Source of the DNA: an uncultured Azospirillum sp.
GTDB taxonomy: Bacteria > Pseudomonadota > Alphaproteobacteria > RF32 > CAG-239
Assembly: GCA_947301965.1 (NCBI GenBank)
Contig: CAMYUM010000001.1
Span: forward strand, 31,635-95,634
Reading direction: 5' to 3'
Length of the DNA: 64,000 nt
Positions within the stretch are counted from its first letter, which is position 1. Each line of letters opens with the position of its first letter. The position numbers and the translations under genes were made by a program. The notes beneath the pieces were generated by a model. That model did no database searches, was not told the origin of the DNA, and was given only the letters and a program-made list of their open reading frames with translations. Positions 1 through 7,226 of the stretch are shown one piece after another.

Positions 1-179
1 TGTTGCTTGATGAAATTGCCGCTCATCTTGATAACACAAAAAAGGAGGCTCTGTTAGATAAAATAAAAAATCTCGGTTTACAGGCTTGGATTACGGCAAC
101 GAATCGCGATATTTTCCAAACCCTGAAAAATGATGCAGATTTTTTTGAAATTAAAAACAATATGGTTACACAATTATAA
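1..179 (+). CDS. recF: DNA replication/repair protein RecF, C-terminal end (partial)
   Basis: Only the last 58 codons are present, read in the frame that starts at base 3; the gene begins before the window. The translation opens with LLDEIAAHLD, the Walker B/D-loop of RecF (an SMC-like ATPase), and continues through LGLQAWITATNRDIFQTL to an ADFFEIKN-like ending, which matches the RecF C-terminus. RecF binds gapped DNA and, with RecO and RecR, loads RecA; recR lies at 1.8 kb on the other strand. A terminator-like hairpin follows the stop directly. dnaA and dnaN, common recF neighbours, would lie to the left and cannot be checked here. Confidence 0.9.
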   Translation, partial: LLDEIAAHLDNTKKEALLDKIKNLGLQAWITATNRDIFQTLKNDADFFEIKNNMVTQL

Positions 180-186
180 AAGTTTG

Positions 187-216
187 AAAGCCTCTCTTCG
201 GAGAGGCTTTCGTTTA
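187..216 (+). terminator. Rho-independent terminator after recF
   Basis: A 10-bp perfect stem (AAAGCCTCTC / GAGAGGCTTT) with a TTCG tetraloop starts 8 bases after the recF stop and is followed by the T-rich run CGTTTATTTG. The small cysteine-rich gene on the other strand ends at 214, so the hairpin may serve both convergent genes. Confidence 0.8.
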
Positions 217-327
217 TTTGTCTTTGTTGCCGTGACCACAGCCGCAACCGCAACCCTGTCCTTTTTCGCCGGGTTTTGATTTGGTGTTATCAGTCGGCTT
301 TTTGGGTGTTTCTTTACAAACGCTCAT
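214..327 (-). CDS. 37-residue glycine/cysteine-rich peptide, function unknown
   Basis: This short frame encodes 37 residues: a lysine/proline-rich first half (MSVCKETPKKPTD...) and a tail reading GCGCGCGHGNKDK. Support for its being a gene: an ATG preceded by GAGGAG seven bases upstream, a clean TAA, and a position that fills the gap between recF and the PTS genes. It has four cysteines (positions 4, 26, 28, 30) and a histidine at 32, so metal binding (zinc, copper or iron) is possible. It lies just after the PTS operon terminator, with its ribosome site touching the T-run, so it may be expressed by read-through or from a promoter inside the PTS 3' end. I do not recognise a named family. Confidence 0.6.
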   Translation of the reverse strand: MSVCKETPKKPTDNTKSKPGEKGQGCGCGCGHGNKDK

Positions 328-340
328 TTAAAAACTCCTC

Positions 341-378
341 AAAAAATTAACCTAAATCCAAAAACAGATTTAGGTTAA
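341..378 (-). terminator. Rho-independent terminator of the PTS operon
   Basis: A 12-bp inverted repeat (TTAACCTAAATC / GATTTAGGTTAA) lies 35 bases after the HPr stop; read on the minus strand it ends in TTTTTT. The ribosome site of the cysteine-rich peptide gene follows at once. Confidence 0.75.
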
Positions 379-412
379 TTTTGTGTTTTTTCAACCAATG
401 TTATCTTTTGTT

Positions 413-682
413 TTATTCTTCCCCGAACTTATCATCAACTAAAGAAGATATCGCCTCCATGGCCTGTTGTTCGTCATCACCGGAAGCGGTAACCTTGATT
501 GTTGTTCCCTGCGATGCCGCCAACATCATTAATCCCATGATGGAACAGCCGCTGACTTTTTGTCCCAGCCTCTCAACATCTATTTTGGCACCAAAGCTTT
601 CGGCGGTCTTTACAAAGGCCGCGGCAGCACGAGCGTGGAGACCTTTGCGATTTTTTATTTCGAGTTCCTTACTGATGCTCAT
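413..682 (-). CDS. ptsH: HPr phosphocarrier protein of the PTS
   Basis: An 89-residue HPr-domain protein. The phosphorylatable histidine is His16 in KGLHARAAAAF, and the regulatory serine, target of HPr kinase, is Ser47 in GCSIMGLMML. Both motifs are intact, so the protein can in principle be phosphorylated by enzyme I on His and by HprK on Ser; a short hprK is at 16.3 kb. The gene starts one base after the stop of the EIIA gene (684-1082), so the two are co-transcribed. No sugar-specific permease is in the window, which fits the regulatory PTS of alphaproteobacteria. NPr (ptsO) is the alternative name for such HPr paralogues. Confidence 0.93.
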   Translation of the reverse strand: MSISKELEIKNRKGLHARAAAAFVKTAESFGAKIDVERLGQKVSGCSIMGLMMLAASQGTTIKVTASGDDEQQAMEAISSLVDDKFGEE

Positions 683-683
683 T

Positions 684-1082
684 CTATAAACCTAACAGCT
701 GTGATGCGATATTAATGTATTTTTTGCCGGCCTCCTGCGCTCCTAATACCGTATCTTTAAGATTTTTTTCTTTACGGAGCGAGGCGATTTTTATCAACAT
801 CGGAAGATTGACACCGGCAAGAATTTCAACTTTTGCTTTATCCATAATTGAAATCGCCAAATTTGACGGGGTTCCGCCAAACAGGTCGGTTAAAACTATC
901 GTTCCTTCGCCGCTGTTGACTTTTTCGACTTTGTGAAGAATTTCATCGCGGCGATCTTCCATGTTATCTTCAGGACCGATGCAAACTGTTTCTATCTGCT
1001 CCTGTTTGCCGACCACATGCTGCATTGCCGACACAAATTCTTTGGCTAAATTGCCGTGTGTAACCAAAACCAATCCCAACAT
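684..1082 (-). CDS. PTS EIIA component, mannose family
   Basis: 132 residues with the fold pattern of EIIA-Man: the N-terminus GLVLVTHG holds the phosphoacceptor His9, and VLTDLFGGTPSNLA is the family's second signature. EIIA-Man accepts phosphate from HPr. In alphaproteobacteria a stand-alone copy (often called manX or PtsM) sits beside ptsH and acts in regulation rather than sugar import. The start is an ATG with AAGGAC 8 bases upstream. A small unknown gene (1095-1520) lies 12 bases upstream and may head the operon. Confidence 0.9.
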   Translation of the reverse strand: MLGLVLVTHGNLAKEFVSAMQHVVGKQEQIETVCIGPEDNMEDRRDEILHKVEKVNSGEGTIVLTDLFGGTPSNLAISIMDKAKVEILAGVNLPMLIKIASLRKEKNLKDTVLGAQEAGKKYINIASQLLGL

Positions 1083-1094
1083 TTATTTTTGTCC

Positions 1095-1520
1095 TTATTT
1101 TTTCTCGGAGCTGCCGCCAGACCAAACATGAATGGCGCCGAAATTTTTAATAACATCTTCTTTGCTTTTGGCCATAATCAGCTCGTCTGCCCGAGTTTGA
1201 CGCCCTTTAAACACGATTTCCTCAACGTTGTCAACCGGAACGGCATAAACGCGCTCAACCATTTTGCCTTGCAATTCAACAATCATGACAAACTCAGCTT
1301 CGGCAAGAGGACCTTTGGTTTCCTCGTCAATATTATCAAGTTTTACCGCCAGTCTTCCGTCACGTTTTAACAAAGCTGTTTTTTTGCCGTCATATTCAAG
1401 AATCGGATTGACCGGGGTGCCGTCACGGGCATCAATAAATATTGCCAATTCACCGTATTTGTTTTCAATAATTTCAAAAAAGTCCTGTTTTTCAACGACT
1501 GTGTAGTACTGCGTTTCCAT
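1095..1520 (-). CDS. Small acidic protein, unknown family (paralogue at 58.9 kb)
   Basis: 141 residues, with no signal peptide or membrane segment. I chose the ATG at 1520 (METQYY...) because AAGGGA lies about 7 bases upstream; the frame also allows an upstream TTG at 1535. The core AIFIDARDGTPVNPILEYDG followed by TALLKRDGRLAVKL and an EFVMIVEL strand resembles the 95-residue product of 58880-59167 (LLLYAREGEPKDPIIEINPS, TAVLRRND, LLVCEL), so the two are likely paralogues. It lies just upstream of the PTS EIIA/HPr genes and could be co-transcribed with them. I do not recognise a domain of known function. Confidence 0.7.
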   Translation of the reverse strand: METQYYTVVEKQDFFEIIENKYGELAIFIDARDGTPVNPILEYDGKKTALLKRDGRLAVKLDNIDEETKGPLAEAEFVMIVELQGKMVERVYAVPVDNVEEIVFKGRQTRADELIMAKSKEDVIKNFGAIHVWSGGSSEKK

Positions 1521-1600
1521 GTTCAATCCCTTCAAATTAAACTTATTTTGAGCAAGATAATAATATAATATCCATAAACTGTCAATTTTGTGTTAAAAAA

Positions 1601-1783
1601 ATGGAAAAGTCTGCTTTTAGTTTTGTTTGGAAGTATTTAAATCTGTGCGAGACGGATAGGATTTTGGTGTTTGAAAAGGGAAAAATAGTCGAAGACGGAA
1701 TACATGAAGAATTAATTAATAAAAACGGTGTTTATGCAAAATTGTACAGTATGCAAGTTTCGGGATTTATGGTTGCCGGGTAA
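1601..1783 (+). pseudogene. C-terminal remnant of an ABC exporter ATPase
   Basis: This 60-codon frame reads TDRILVFEKGKIVEDGIHEEL then NKNGVYAKLYSMQVSGF. That matches the last ~45 residues of MsbA-type ABC exporters, after the H-loop (DRILVL-D-G-I-E-G-THEELL). Walker A, signature and Walker B regions are absent, and the upstream 65 bases show no continuation. The fragment therefore looks like what is left of a larger gene after deletion, ending just before the convergent recR stop at 1787. It could be translated from its ATG, but a function is unlikely. Confidence 0.7.
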
Positions 1784-1786
1784 AAA

Positions 1787-2380
1787 TCACATTTCTTTGC
1801 GAGAATTGAGGGCGAGTTGGATTGTGCCTTCGTCCATATAATCAAGCTCGGCACCGACAGGAATACCTTGAGCCAGGGTTGTGATTTTTACATTACTGTT
1901 TTTCAGTTTTGACACCAAATAGTGTGAGGTTATTTGCCCGTCAATGGTTGCCGGCAGGGCTAACACGATTTCGGAAACCGCCCCACTCTCAACACGCATA
2001 AAAAGGGAATCGATATTTAAATCTTCGGGTGCTATGCCGTCAAGGGCTGACAAAACACCTCCCAAAACATGGTATTGTCCGTGATAGAATCCGGTGCGCT
2101 CCATCGCCCATAAATCGGCAACGTCCTGCACAACACAAATTATATTTTTTTCTCTTTTTTCAGATGAACAGATTGAGCATGGTGATGTGGTATCAAAGTT
2201 GCCACAGATTTCACAGCTTTTAATGTTTTCTGCAACATCTTGCAAAGCCTCTATCAACGGCAACAGAACCGAATCTCTTTTTTTTATGAGATGCAGAACT
2301 ATACGACGAGCCGATCTTGTGCCTAAAGACGGCAGTTTTGATGCAAGCTTAATCAGTTTTTCAATATCTTGACCTGCCAC
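1787..2380 (-). CDS. recR: Recombination mediator RecR
   Basis: About 197 residues, the usual RecR length. It has an N-terminal helix-hairpin-helix region (KLPSLGTRSARRIVLHL), the four-cysteine zinc motif CEICGNFD..SPCSIC, and a Toprim domain (CVVQDVADLWAMERTG, SFMRVESGAVSE-like). RecR works with RecO and RecF to load RecA at gaps. I place the start at the GTG at 2380, which has AAAGGTG about 6 bases upstream; an in-frame GTG at 2389 would add three residues. It follows ybaB by about 11 bases in the classic dnaX-ybaB-recR operon. Confidence 0.95.
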   Translation of the reverse strand: MAGQDIEKLIKLASKLPSLGTRSARRIVLHLIKKRDSVLLPLIEALQDVAENIKSCEICGNFDTTSPCSICSSEKREKNIICVVQDVADLWAMERTGFYHGQYHVLGGVLSALDGIAPEDLNIDSLFMRVESGAVSEIVLALPATIDGQITSHYLVSKLKNSNVKITTLAQGIPVGAELDYMDEGTIQLALNSRKEM

Positions 2381-2391
2381 AATAATCACCT

Positions 2392-2712
2392 TTAAAACGG
2401 AAGTTTCAGACCACCAAGATTTAATCCGCCGGTAACGTCTTTTAAGCCTTCGCTCATCATGTTTTCAGCTTTGTTTTGTGCGTCATTACAGGCAGCTACT
2501 ACTAAATCCTCTAAAATATCAACTTCATCGGGATTGAGAAGGGACTTGTCTATTTCGACTTTTTTGGTTGCCATTTTGCCGGTAACCGTGACCTTGACCA
2601 TGCCACCACCGCTGACGCCGGTTACTTCACTTTGGGCTAATTTTTCCTGTGCTTCGCTCATCTTTTTTTGCATCATTTGAGCTTGTTTCATAAGATTTTG
2701 CATATTCATCAT
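2392..2712 (-). CDS. ybaB: Nucleoid-associated protein, YbaB/EbfC family
   Basis: 106 residues with the family pattern: an amphipathic N-terminal helix rich in Met and Gln (LMKQAQMMQKKMSEAQEKL), a central GGGMVKVTVTGKM strand pair and the DLVVAACNDAQNKAE helix. YbaB/EbfC forms tweezer-like dimers that bind DNA. The start overlaps the dnaX stop by one base (TGATG), so translation is coupled, and recR follows. Confidence 0.93.
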   Translation of the reverse strand: MMNMQNLMKQAQMMQKKMSEAQEKLAQSEVTGVSGGGMVKVTVTGKMATKKVEIDKSLLNPDEVDILEDLVVAACNDAQNKAENMMSEGLKDVTGGLNLGGLKLPF

Positions 2713-4388
2713 CAGTTAAAGTCCTCGTTTACAAATTCATCATTATTTTCTTCAAAGTTTCCGTTTTCGCCGGAGGCGACTTTGCGCATTAAGGTTTCAA
2801 TTTTTGCACCTTTAAACTCATTAAGAATCTCCTTAACCAGCGGGTTTTCAGCAACATTCTTTTTGTCGGCCTCTTTTTGTGCATTTTCAATATTGGCAAT
2901 GCTTAAGATTACTTCGCCGGGAATAAGGTCGGTTTTCCATTTTTTACCGGTAGCGGCCTCCAAAAACTTATTAATGGTAAGTATAACATCGGCAGAAACT
3001 CGTTCTGTTGCCTTAAATTTCATTATTCCGTCAGTAAACTCGACTACCTCAATGTCGTTTTTTACAGTATAAGCAAGGCGCAGTTGCTTATTTTCCTCAA
3101 GATAATGAACAAAGTCATTGATTTTTGCAAACGTTGAAGTTGAAGCCGGCGGCGGTGTACTTGAAAAAGTCGGTTGAGGAGTTGTTTTTGATACAGAATT
3201 GATTGGAGCGGCTACGCTAGATTTTTTTTTTACACTCTCGAGCAGCTCTGCCGGAGTTGGTAAATTGGCCGAATATGCAATGCGAATCAAAACCATCTCA
3301 AGCGCATCTATCGGCACGGGAGCATTTTGGACTTCGTTCAAACCTTTTATGAGCATTTGCCAGATTTTTGACAATAGCGCTACATTTGTTTTTGCAGACG
3401 CTGCGTTAAAAAATTCTCGTTCGGTTTCGGAAAGTTTTTCATCCTTCAGCATTGCCGGTATGAGCAAAACTTTGGTCAACATGTGGGTTATGTTGATTAA
3501 ATCGTTCAAAATAGCTGTGGGATTAGCCCCGTTTTTATATACCTCTTGAAGTTTTTGGAGCAAATCGTTCATGTTGCCGCTGATGAGGTGATTAAAAATT
3601 TCAAATGCCTGACCGCGATCTGCCATACCCAGCATTTCTTTAACTATGTCTACTCTGACCTTGCCGCCGCCAAGCGAAATTGCCTGATCTAACAAAGACA
3701 GACCATCGCGAGCAGATCCGTCTGCGGCAGAAGCTATCATATGGAGAGCTTCCTCGTCAGCTTTGAGTTTTTCTTCAGCGACAATCTTATTAAACAGCTT
3801 CATTAAATCATCAATTTGCAGGCGCTGCAAATCGAATCGCTGACACCGAGAAAGAACGGTAATCGGAACCTTGCGAATCTCGGTTGTGGCAAAAATAAAT
3901 TTTACATGAGCCGGCGGTTCTTCCAAGGTTTTCAGAAGAGCGTTGAAGGCGTTCTTTGACAGCATATGAACTTCATCGATGATATATATTTTATAACGAC
4001 AATTGGTCGGCTTGTAACGAACGCCGTCTAAAATGTCGCGGATATCATCAACACCGGTACGAGATGCCGCATCGAGTTCCAAAACATCAATATTGCGTCC
4101 GGCGGCAATAGATTTGCAATTTTCACAAATATCACAAGGGTGTGTCGTGGGACCGCCTTTTCCGTCAGGTCCGATACAGTTAAGCGCTTTGGCAATAAGG
4201 CGCGCGGTGGTGGTTTTACCCACACCGCGAATTCCGGTCAAAATATATGCATGGTGCAAGCGATTTGATTTTATGGCGTTGGTAAGTGTCTGCACCAAAG
4301 CATCCTGTCCCAGCAAATCTTCAAAATTTTGCGGACGATACTTTCGCGCTAAAACCACATAATTGTCTTGTTTTTCTTCTTCTGCCAT
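2712..4388 (-). CDS. dnaX: DNA polymerase III subunits gamma and tau
   Basis: 558 residues. The N-terminal AAA+ clamp-loader domain has Walker A GIRGVGKTTTA near residue 55, a zinc motif beginning at CIGPDG and ending CDICENC, Walker B IIDEVHML and sensor FATTEIRKVPITVLSRCQRF. A Pro/Ser/Thr-rich linker (about residues 395-420) leads to a tau-like C-terminal domain. The clamp loader puts the beta clamp on DNA and couples polymerases in the replisome. The SRP RNA gene lies 20 bases upstream, as in many alphaproteobacteria. The stop is TGA, overlapping the ybaB start. Confidence 0.97.
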   Translation of the reverse strand: MAEEEKQDNYVVLARKYRPQNFEDLLGQDALVQTLTNAIKSNRLHHAYILTGIRGVGKTTTARLIAKALNCIGPDGKGGPTTHPCDICENCKSIAAGRNIDVLELDAASRTGVDDIRDILDGVRYKPTNCRYKIYIIDEVHMLSKNAFNALLKTLEEPPAHVKFIFATTEIRKVPITVLSRCQRFDLQRLQIDDLMKLFNKIVAEEKLKADEEALHMIASAADGSARDGLSLLDQAISLGGGKVRVDIVKEMLGMADRGQAFEIFNHLISGNMNDLLQKLQEVYKNGANPTAILNDLINITHMLTKVLLIPAMLKDEKLSETEREFFNAASAKTNVALLSKIWQMLIKGLNEVQNAPVPIDALEMVLIRIAYSANLPTPAELLESVKKKSSVAAPINSVSKTTPQPTFSSTPPPASTSTFAKINDFVHYLEENKQLRLAYTVKNDIEVVEFTDGIMKFKATERVSADVILTINKFLEAATGKKWKTDLIPGEVILSIANIENAQKEADKKNVAENPLVKEILNEFKGAKIETLMRKVASGENGNFEENNDEFVNEDFN

Positions 4389-4407
4389 AATTCACTCAAC
4401 TCAAAAA

Positions 4408-4498
4408 GGCGGAGGAACACCGACCTCAGGCTGGTTCGTTACGGCTGCTTTCTTCCGAACCTGACCGGGTTGGCGAACGCTTGACCCGATGCCCTCCA
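4408..4498 (-). ncRNA. ffs: Signal recognition particle 4.5S RNA, small bacterial type
   Basis: On the minus strand about 91 bases fold as one long hairpin: the ends GGAGGGCATCGGG and CCTCCGCC pair, and the apical region holds the conserved GGTCAGGTTCGGAAGAAAGC, with the GGAA tetraloop and the AGCAG internal loop where Ffh binds. A T-run (TTTTT) follows at 4403-4407 as a terminator. It lies just upstream of dnaX, a common alphaproteobacterial arrangement. The ends are approximate by a few bases. Confidence 0.93.
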
Positions 4499-4563
4499 TA
4501 ACAGTAATTCACATAAGGGCAGATTTTGTTCTTAATTTCAAGTAAAAAATCCGCTCTATCCCA

Positions 4564-5895
4564 TTAATATTGATATATTGAATTGCCTTCAATGTATCCT
4601 CTAAGCGGGCGACCAAAAATTTCTGTCTCTGCTTCTTGTGGGTCTTTGCCCAAAATTAACGGCGCGTTTCCGTCGTACAGTGACGCCGCATCAATGCCGT
4701 CAAGAGTGTCAGGGTCAGCAACAAACTTGCGCGGGGCGGAATCGACAACAACATCTGCCGACGGAGTAATTTGCATTATGTCCAAACTGTGTTGGTTTTT
4801 ACCGTTAGCAAAAAAGCGAAAGGCTCCGTTAATACCTACAAATCCGTCAGGACTGGTAATGGCTTCATCAAGATTGTAGGGGTTTCTTTTGGCAAGCGCC
4901 GACGATAAAGCCACGGCATCATAAGCAAGAGCAAAAATACCACTTGGATATGTGCCGTACATTGATTGATATTTTTTATTAAAATAGGCACTGTGGCTAC
5001 GCGACAACGCAGGGTATACCGCTTTGTTTAAGGTTGTTTCTTTGTTCAGGTTGGTGTTTTCCCATACAGATGTTCCCAAAAACATTACATCGGGATAAAA
5101 GACATCATAGTATCCAAACATTGCGGTTGCGGATTTTAGACGGCTTCCGGACTCCGGAACAATAACCGCGTCAAAATTTGCTCCCCGAGATTTTTCACCG
5201 TTTGAAGAAGACGGGCGACTGTCATATTCGCTTATTTTGCGAATGATGTCGGAAAAATCTGTCGTGTTTGGCGGATAAAATGCTATTTTAGAGACTGTTC
5301 CACCGTATTTTTTAGCGGCTTTTACCGCAGATTTAGCAACGGCTGTGCCGGTTGCATTGTCTGGCAGTAAAAGTGCAAAACGAGAGCGACCTTTTTGTGC
5401 GGCGTGAGAAATTATGCGATTAACCTGTTCCTCAATAAGCAAACCGATTGTATAAACCTGAGGCTGAAGAATGGCATCATTGGTTGAAAAAGCAATTACG
5501 GGAATGTCGTGTTTGCGGGTCTGATAAGATATGGCCTCAACTTCACTCGACATTAGCGGACCGATAATCATTTTGACTCGTTGGTTGATGGCGTTTTCTA
5601 CGGCTATACGTGCGCCCTCGGGGGTGCTTCTGGTGTCGTAAAACTGCAAAATGAGGTTGGGGTTATTTATATCTTCAAGAGCTATCATGGTAGCGTTTTT
5701 AAGCCCCTGTCCGACAGCGGCGGCATCACCGCTCAACGGCAACAAAACACCAACCCTGAAACTTGATTTTGTAATAAAATTTTCTTCACTGATTTGGGTG
5801 GTATTGTCAGAAAAACGACCGGTAGATGTAATCATCGGAGCGCGACAGGAAGCAATAAAAACCACCATCGCCAAAATGTAAATTTTTTTAAACAC
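4564..5895 (-). CDS. LpoA-like lipoprotein (penicillin-binding protein activator)
   Basis: 443 residues from a GTG start. The N-terminus KKIYILAMVVFIASC is a lipoprotein signal peptide with lipobox IASC. The rest is a periplasmic-binding-protein fold of the Leu/Ile/Val type (VGVLLPLSGDAAAVGQGLKNA, GPLMSSEVEAIS, ALAYDAVAL). E. coli LpoA has the same C-terminal domain and activates PBP1a, and there too it neighbours rsmI (divergent) and yraN. A longer frame back to 5997 exists but would overlap rsmI and bury the signal peptide, so I reject that start. The protein lacks an LpoA TPR domain, so PBP activation is inferred. Confidence 0.85.
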   Translation of the reverse strand: MFKKIYILAMVVFIASCRAPMITSTGRFSDNTTQISEENFITKSSFRVGVLLPLSGDAAAVGQGLKNATMIALEDINNPNLILQFYDTRSTPEGARIAVENAINQRVKMIIGPLMSSEVEAISYQTRKHDIPVIAFSTNDAILQPQVYTIGLLIEEQVNRIISHAAQKGRSRFALLLPDNATGTAVAKSAVKAAKKYGGTVSKIAFYPPNTTDFSDIIRKISEYDSRPSSSNGEKSRGANFDAVIVPESGSRLKSATAMFGYYDVFYPDVMFLGTSVWENTNLNKETTLNKAVYPALSRSHSAYFNKKYQSMYGTYPSGIFALAYDAVALSSALAKRNPYNLDEAITSPDGFVGINGAFRFFANGKNQHSLDIMQITPSADVVVDSAPRKFVADPDTLDGIDAASLYDGNAPLILGKDPQEAETEIFGRPLRGYIEGNSIYQY

Positions 5896-5966
5896 TTGCT
5901 TTTTATCCCAAAATATAAAACAATACGAGTAATTTAAATTAAAAAACACGGAATGTAAATAAAGAA

Positions 5967-6809
5967 ATGACAAGCGGATTGTATATTGTTGCCACACCTA
6001 TAGGAAACATCTCTGATATTTCAGACAGGGCAAAAACAATTTTGGGCGAAGCTGATGTTTTGGCCTGTGAAGATACGCGTGTTACAAAAAAATTGCTGAC
6101 TTTGCTTAATATCGGATTTGCAAACAAAAAATTTATTACTTTTCACGACCACAACGAACAAGAAAAAACTCAAGAGATAGTTGATTTGGTCAATCAAGGG
6201 CTGTGCGTGGCACAAGTCAGCGACGCAGGATCGCCTTTGATTTCTGATCCGGGATATAAGTTGATAAAACAATGTCATGAGCAAAATATTCCGTTTGCCG
6301 TGGTGCCGGGATGCTGTGCAATAATCTGCGCTTTGCAAATGTCGGGGTTGCCTACCAATCGTTTTATGTTTGCCGGTTTTGTGCCAAACAAAGACAAAGC
6401 TCGTGAGGATTTGTTTAAGGAGCTGGCTCCGATAAACACAACTTTGGTGTTTTATGAAACCGCTCCGCGGTTACTGAAAACATTGGCTGTTGCTAAAAAT
6501 GTTTTTGCGAATCGAGAATTTGCAATTGCAAGAGAAATTACCAAAATCTACGAGGAATGCAAAACCGGCGCGGCAGACGAAATTATTGCCCATTTTGAAA
6601 AAAATCCTCCGAAGGGTGAGATTGTGTTTATGGTCGCGCCACCGTCCGATGAGTGTGTATCTGAGGTTGATGCAGAAAAACTTTTGCGGCAAAAAATGAA
6701 AAAAATGCCTTTAAAAACAGCCGTAAACGAGGTTGTGGCAGAGCACCGGCTCAACAAAAACGAGGTTTATAAACTGGCGGTAAAAATCAAAAATGAACAA
6801 CAGGCTTAG
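5967..6809 (+). CDS. rsmI: 16S rRNA (cytidine-1402-2'-O)-methyltransferase
   Basis: 280 residues of the tetrapyrrole-methylase fold. Motifs: GLYIVATPIGNISDIS at the start, LACEDTRVTKKLL, FHDHNEQEK, VSDAGSPLISDPGYKL and VPGCCAIICALQMSGLPTNRF. RsmI 2'-O-methylates C1402 in the 16S decoding centre. It is divergent from the LpoA-like gene and overlaps yraN by 17 bases, the same trio as in E. coli. Confidence 0.96.
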   Translation: MTSGLYIVATPIGNISDISDRAKTILGEADVLACEDTRVTKKLLTLLNIGFANKKFITFHDHNEQEKTQEIVDLVNQGLCVAQVSDAGSPLISDPGYKLIKQCHEQNIPFAVVPGCCAIICALQMSGLPTNRFMFAGFVPNKDKAREDLFKELAPINTTLVFYETAPRLLKTLAVAKNVFANREFAIAREITKIYEECKTGAADEIIAHFEKNPPKGEIVFMVAPPSDECVSEVDAEKLLRQKMKKMPLKTAVNEVVAEHRLNKNEVYKLAVKIKNEQQA

Positions 6810-7149
6810 CGGAAAAATTGCAGAAACAGCAGCGGCTGTATATTTTTTGTTGCACGGTTTTAGAGTTGTTGCGCGAAATTATGTTACCGGCAAAAGAACC
6901 GGCGCCGGAGAAGTTGATTTGATTGTTGCCAAAAAGAAACTGATTGTTTTTGTTGAGGTAAAAAAGCGCTCCGGTATTGATGATGCCGCATATGCTATTT
7001 TGCCACAACAGCAACAGCGAATTTGGAGAGCGGCGGAAAATTTTATAAAAAATAATCCGCAATTTGATGATTTTGATGTGCGTTTTGACGCTTTTTTAGT
7101 CAGCTCAAAGCTGTCTTTCAGACACATTGCCGACGCTTGGCGAAAATAG
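6793..7149 (+). CDS. yraN: YraN/UPF0102 family endonuclease-like protein
   Basis: 118 residues. The family pattern is clear: GKIAETAAAVYFLLHGFRVVARNYVTG, GAGEVDLIVAKKKLIVFVEVKKR and a C-terminal VRFDAFLVS. The E..D..E-x-K arrangement (GEVDLI then FVEVK) is that of a restriction-endonuclease-like nuclease core, though the cellular role of UPF0102 proteins is not settled. It overlaps the end of rsmI, so the two are translated together. Confidence 0.93.
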   Translation: MNNRLSGKIAETAAAVYFLLHGFRVVARNYVTGKRTGAGEVDLIVAKKKLIVFVEVKKRSGIDDAAYAILPQQQQRIWRAAENFIKNNPQFDDFDVRFDAFLVSSKLSFRHIADAWRK

Positions 7150-7168
7150 AAAAACTCAATAAAAAATC

Positions 7169-7197
7169 TTGGCTAATACATATTTGTAAACTATATT
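7169..7197 (+). promoter_or_regulatory. Probable sigma-70 promoter of polA
   Basis: TTGGCT (7169-7174) and TATATT (7192-7197) are separated by exactly 17 bases and lie about 30 bases before the polA ATG, in the gap after yraN. This is a match by eye to the -35/-10 consensus. Confidence 0.6.
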
Positions 7198-7226
7198 AGA
7201 GCATAATATTGTTGAGGAGAGTTGCA

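Noticed and set aside
381..689. 102-codon plus-strand frame opposite HPr
   Set aside because: It lies fully over the conserved HPr gene and part of EIIA on the other strand, and its translation has no known pattern.
4564..5997. Long LpoA-like start at 5997
   Set aside because: It would place a lipoprotein signal internally and overlap the divergent rsmI start; the GTG at 5895 begins a clean signal peptide.
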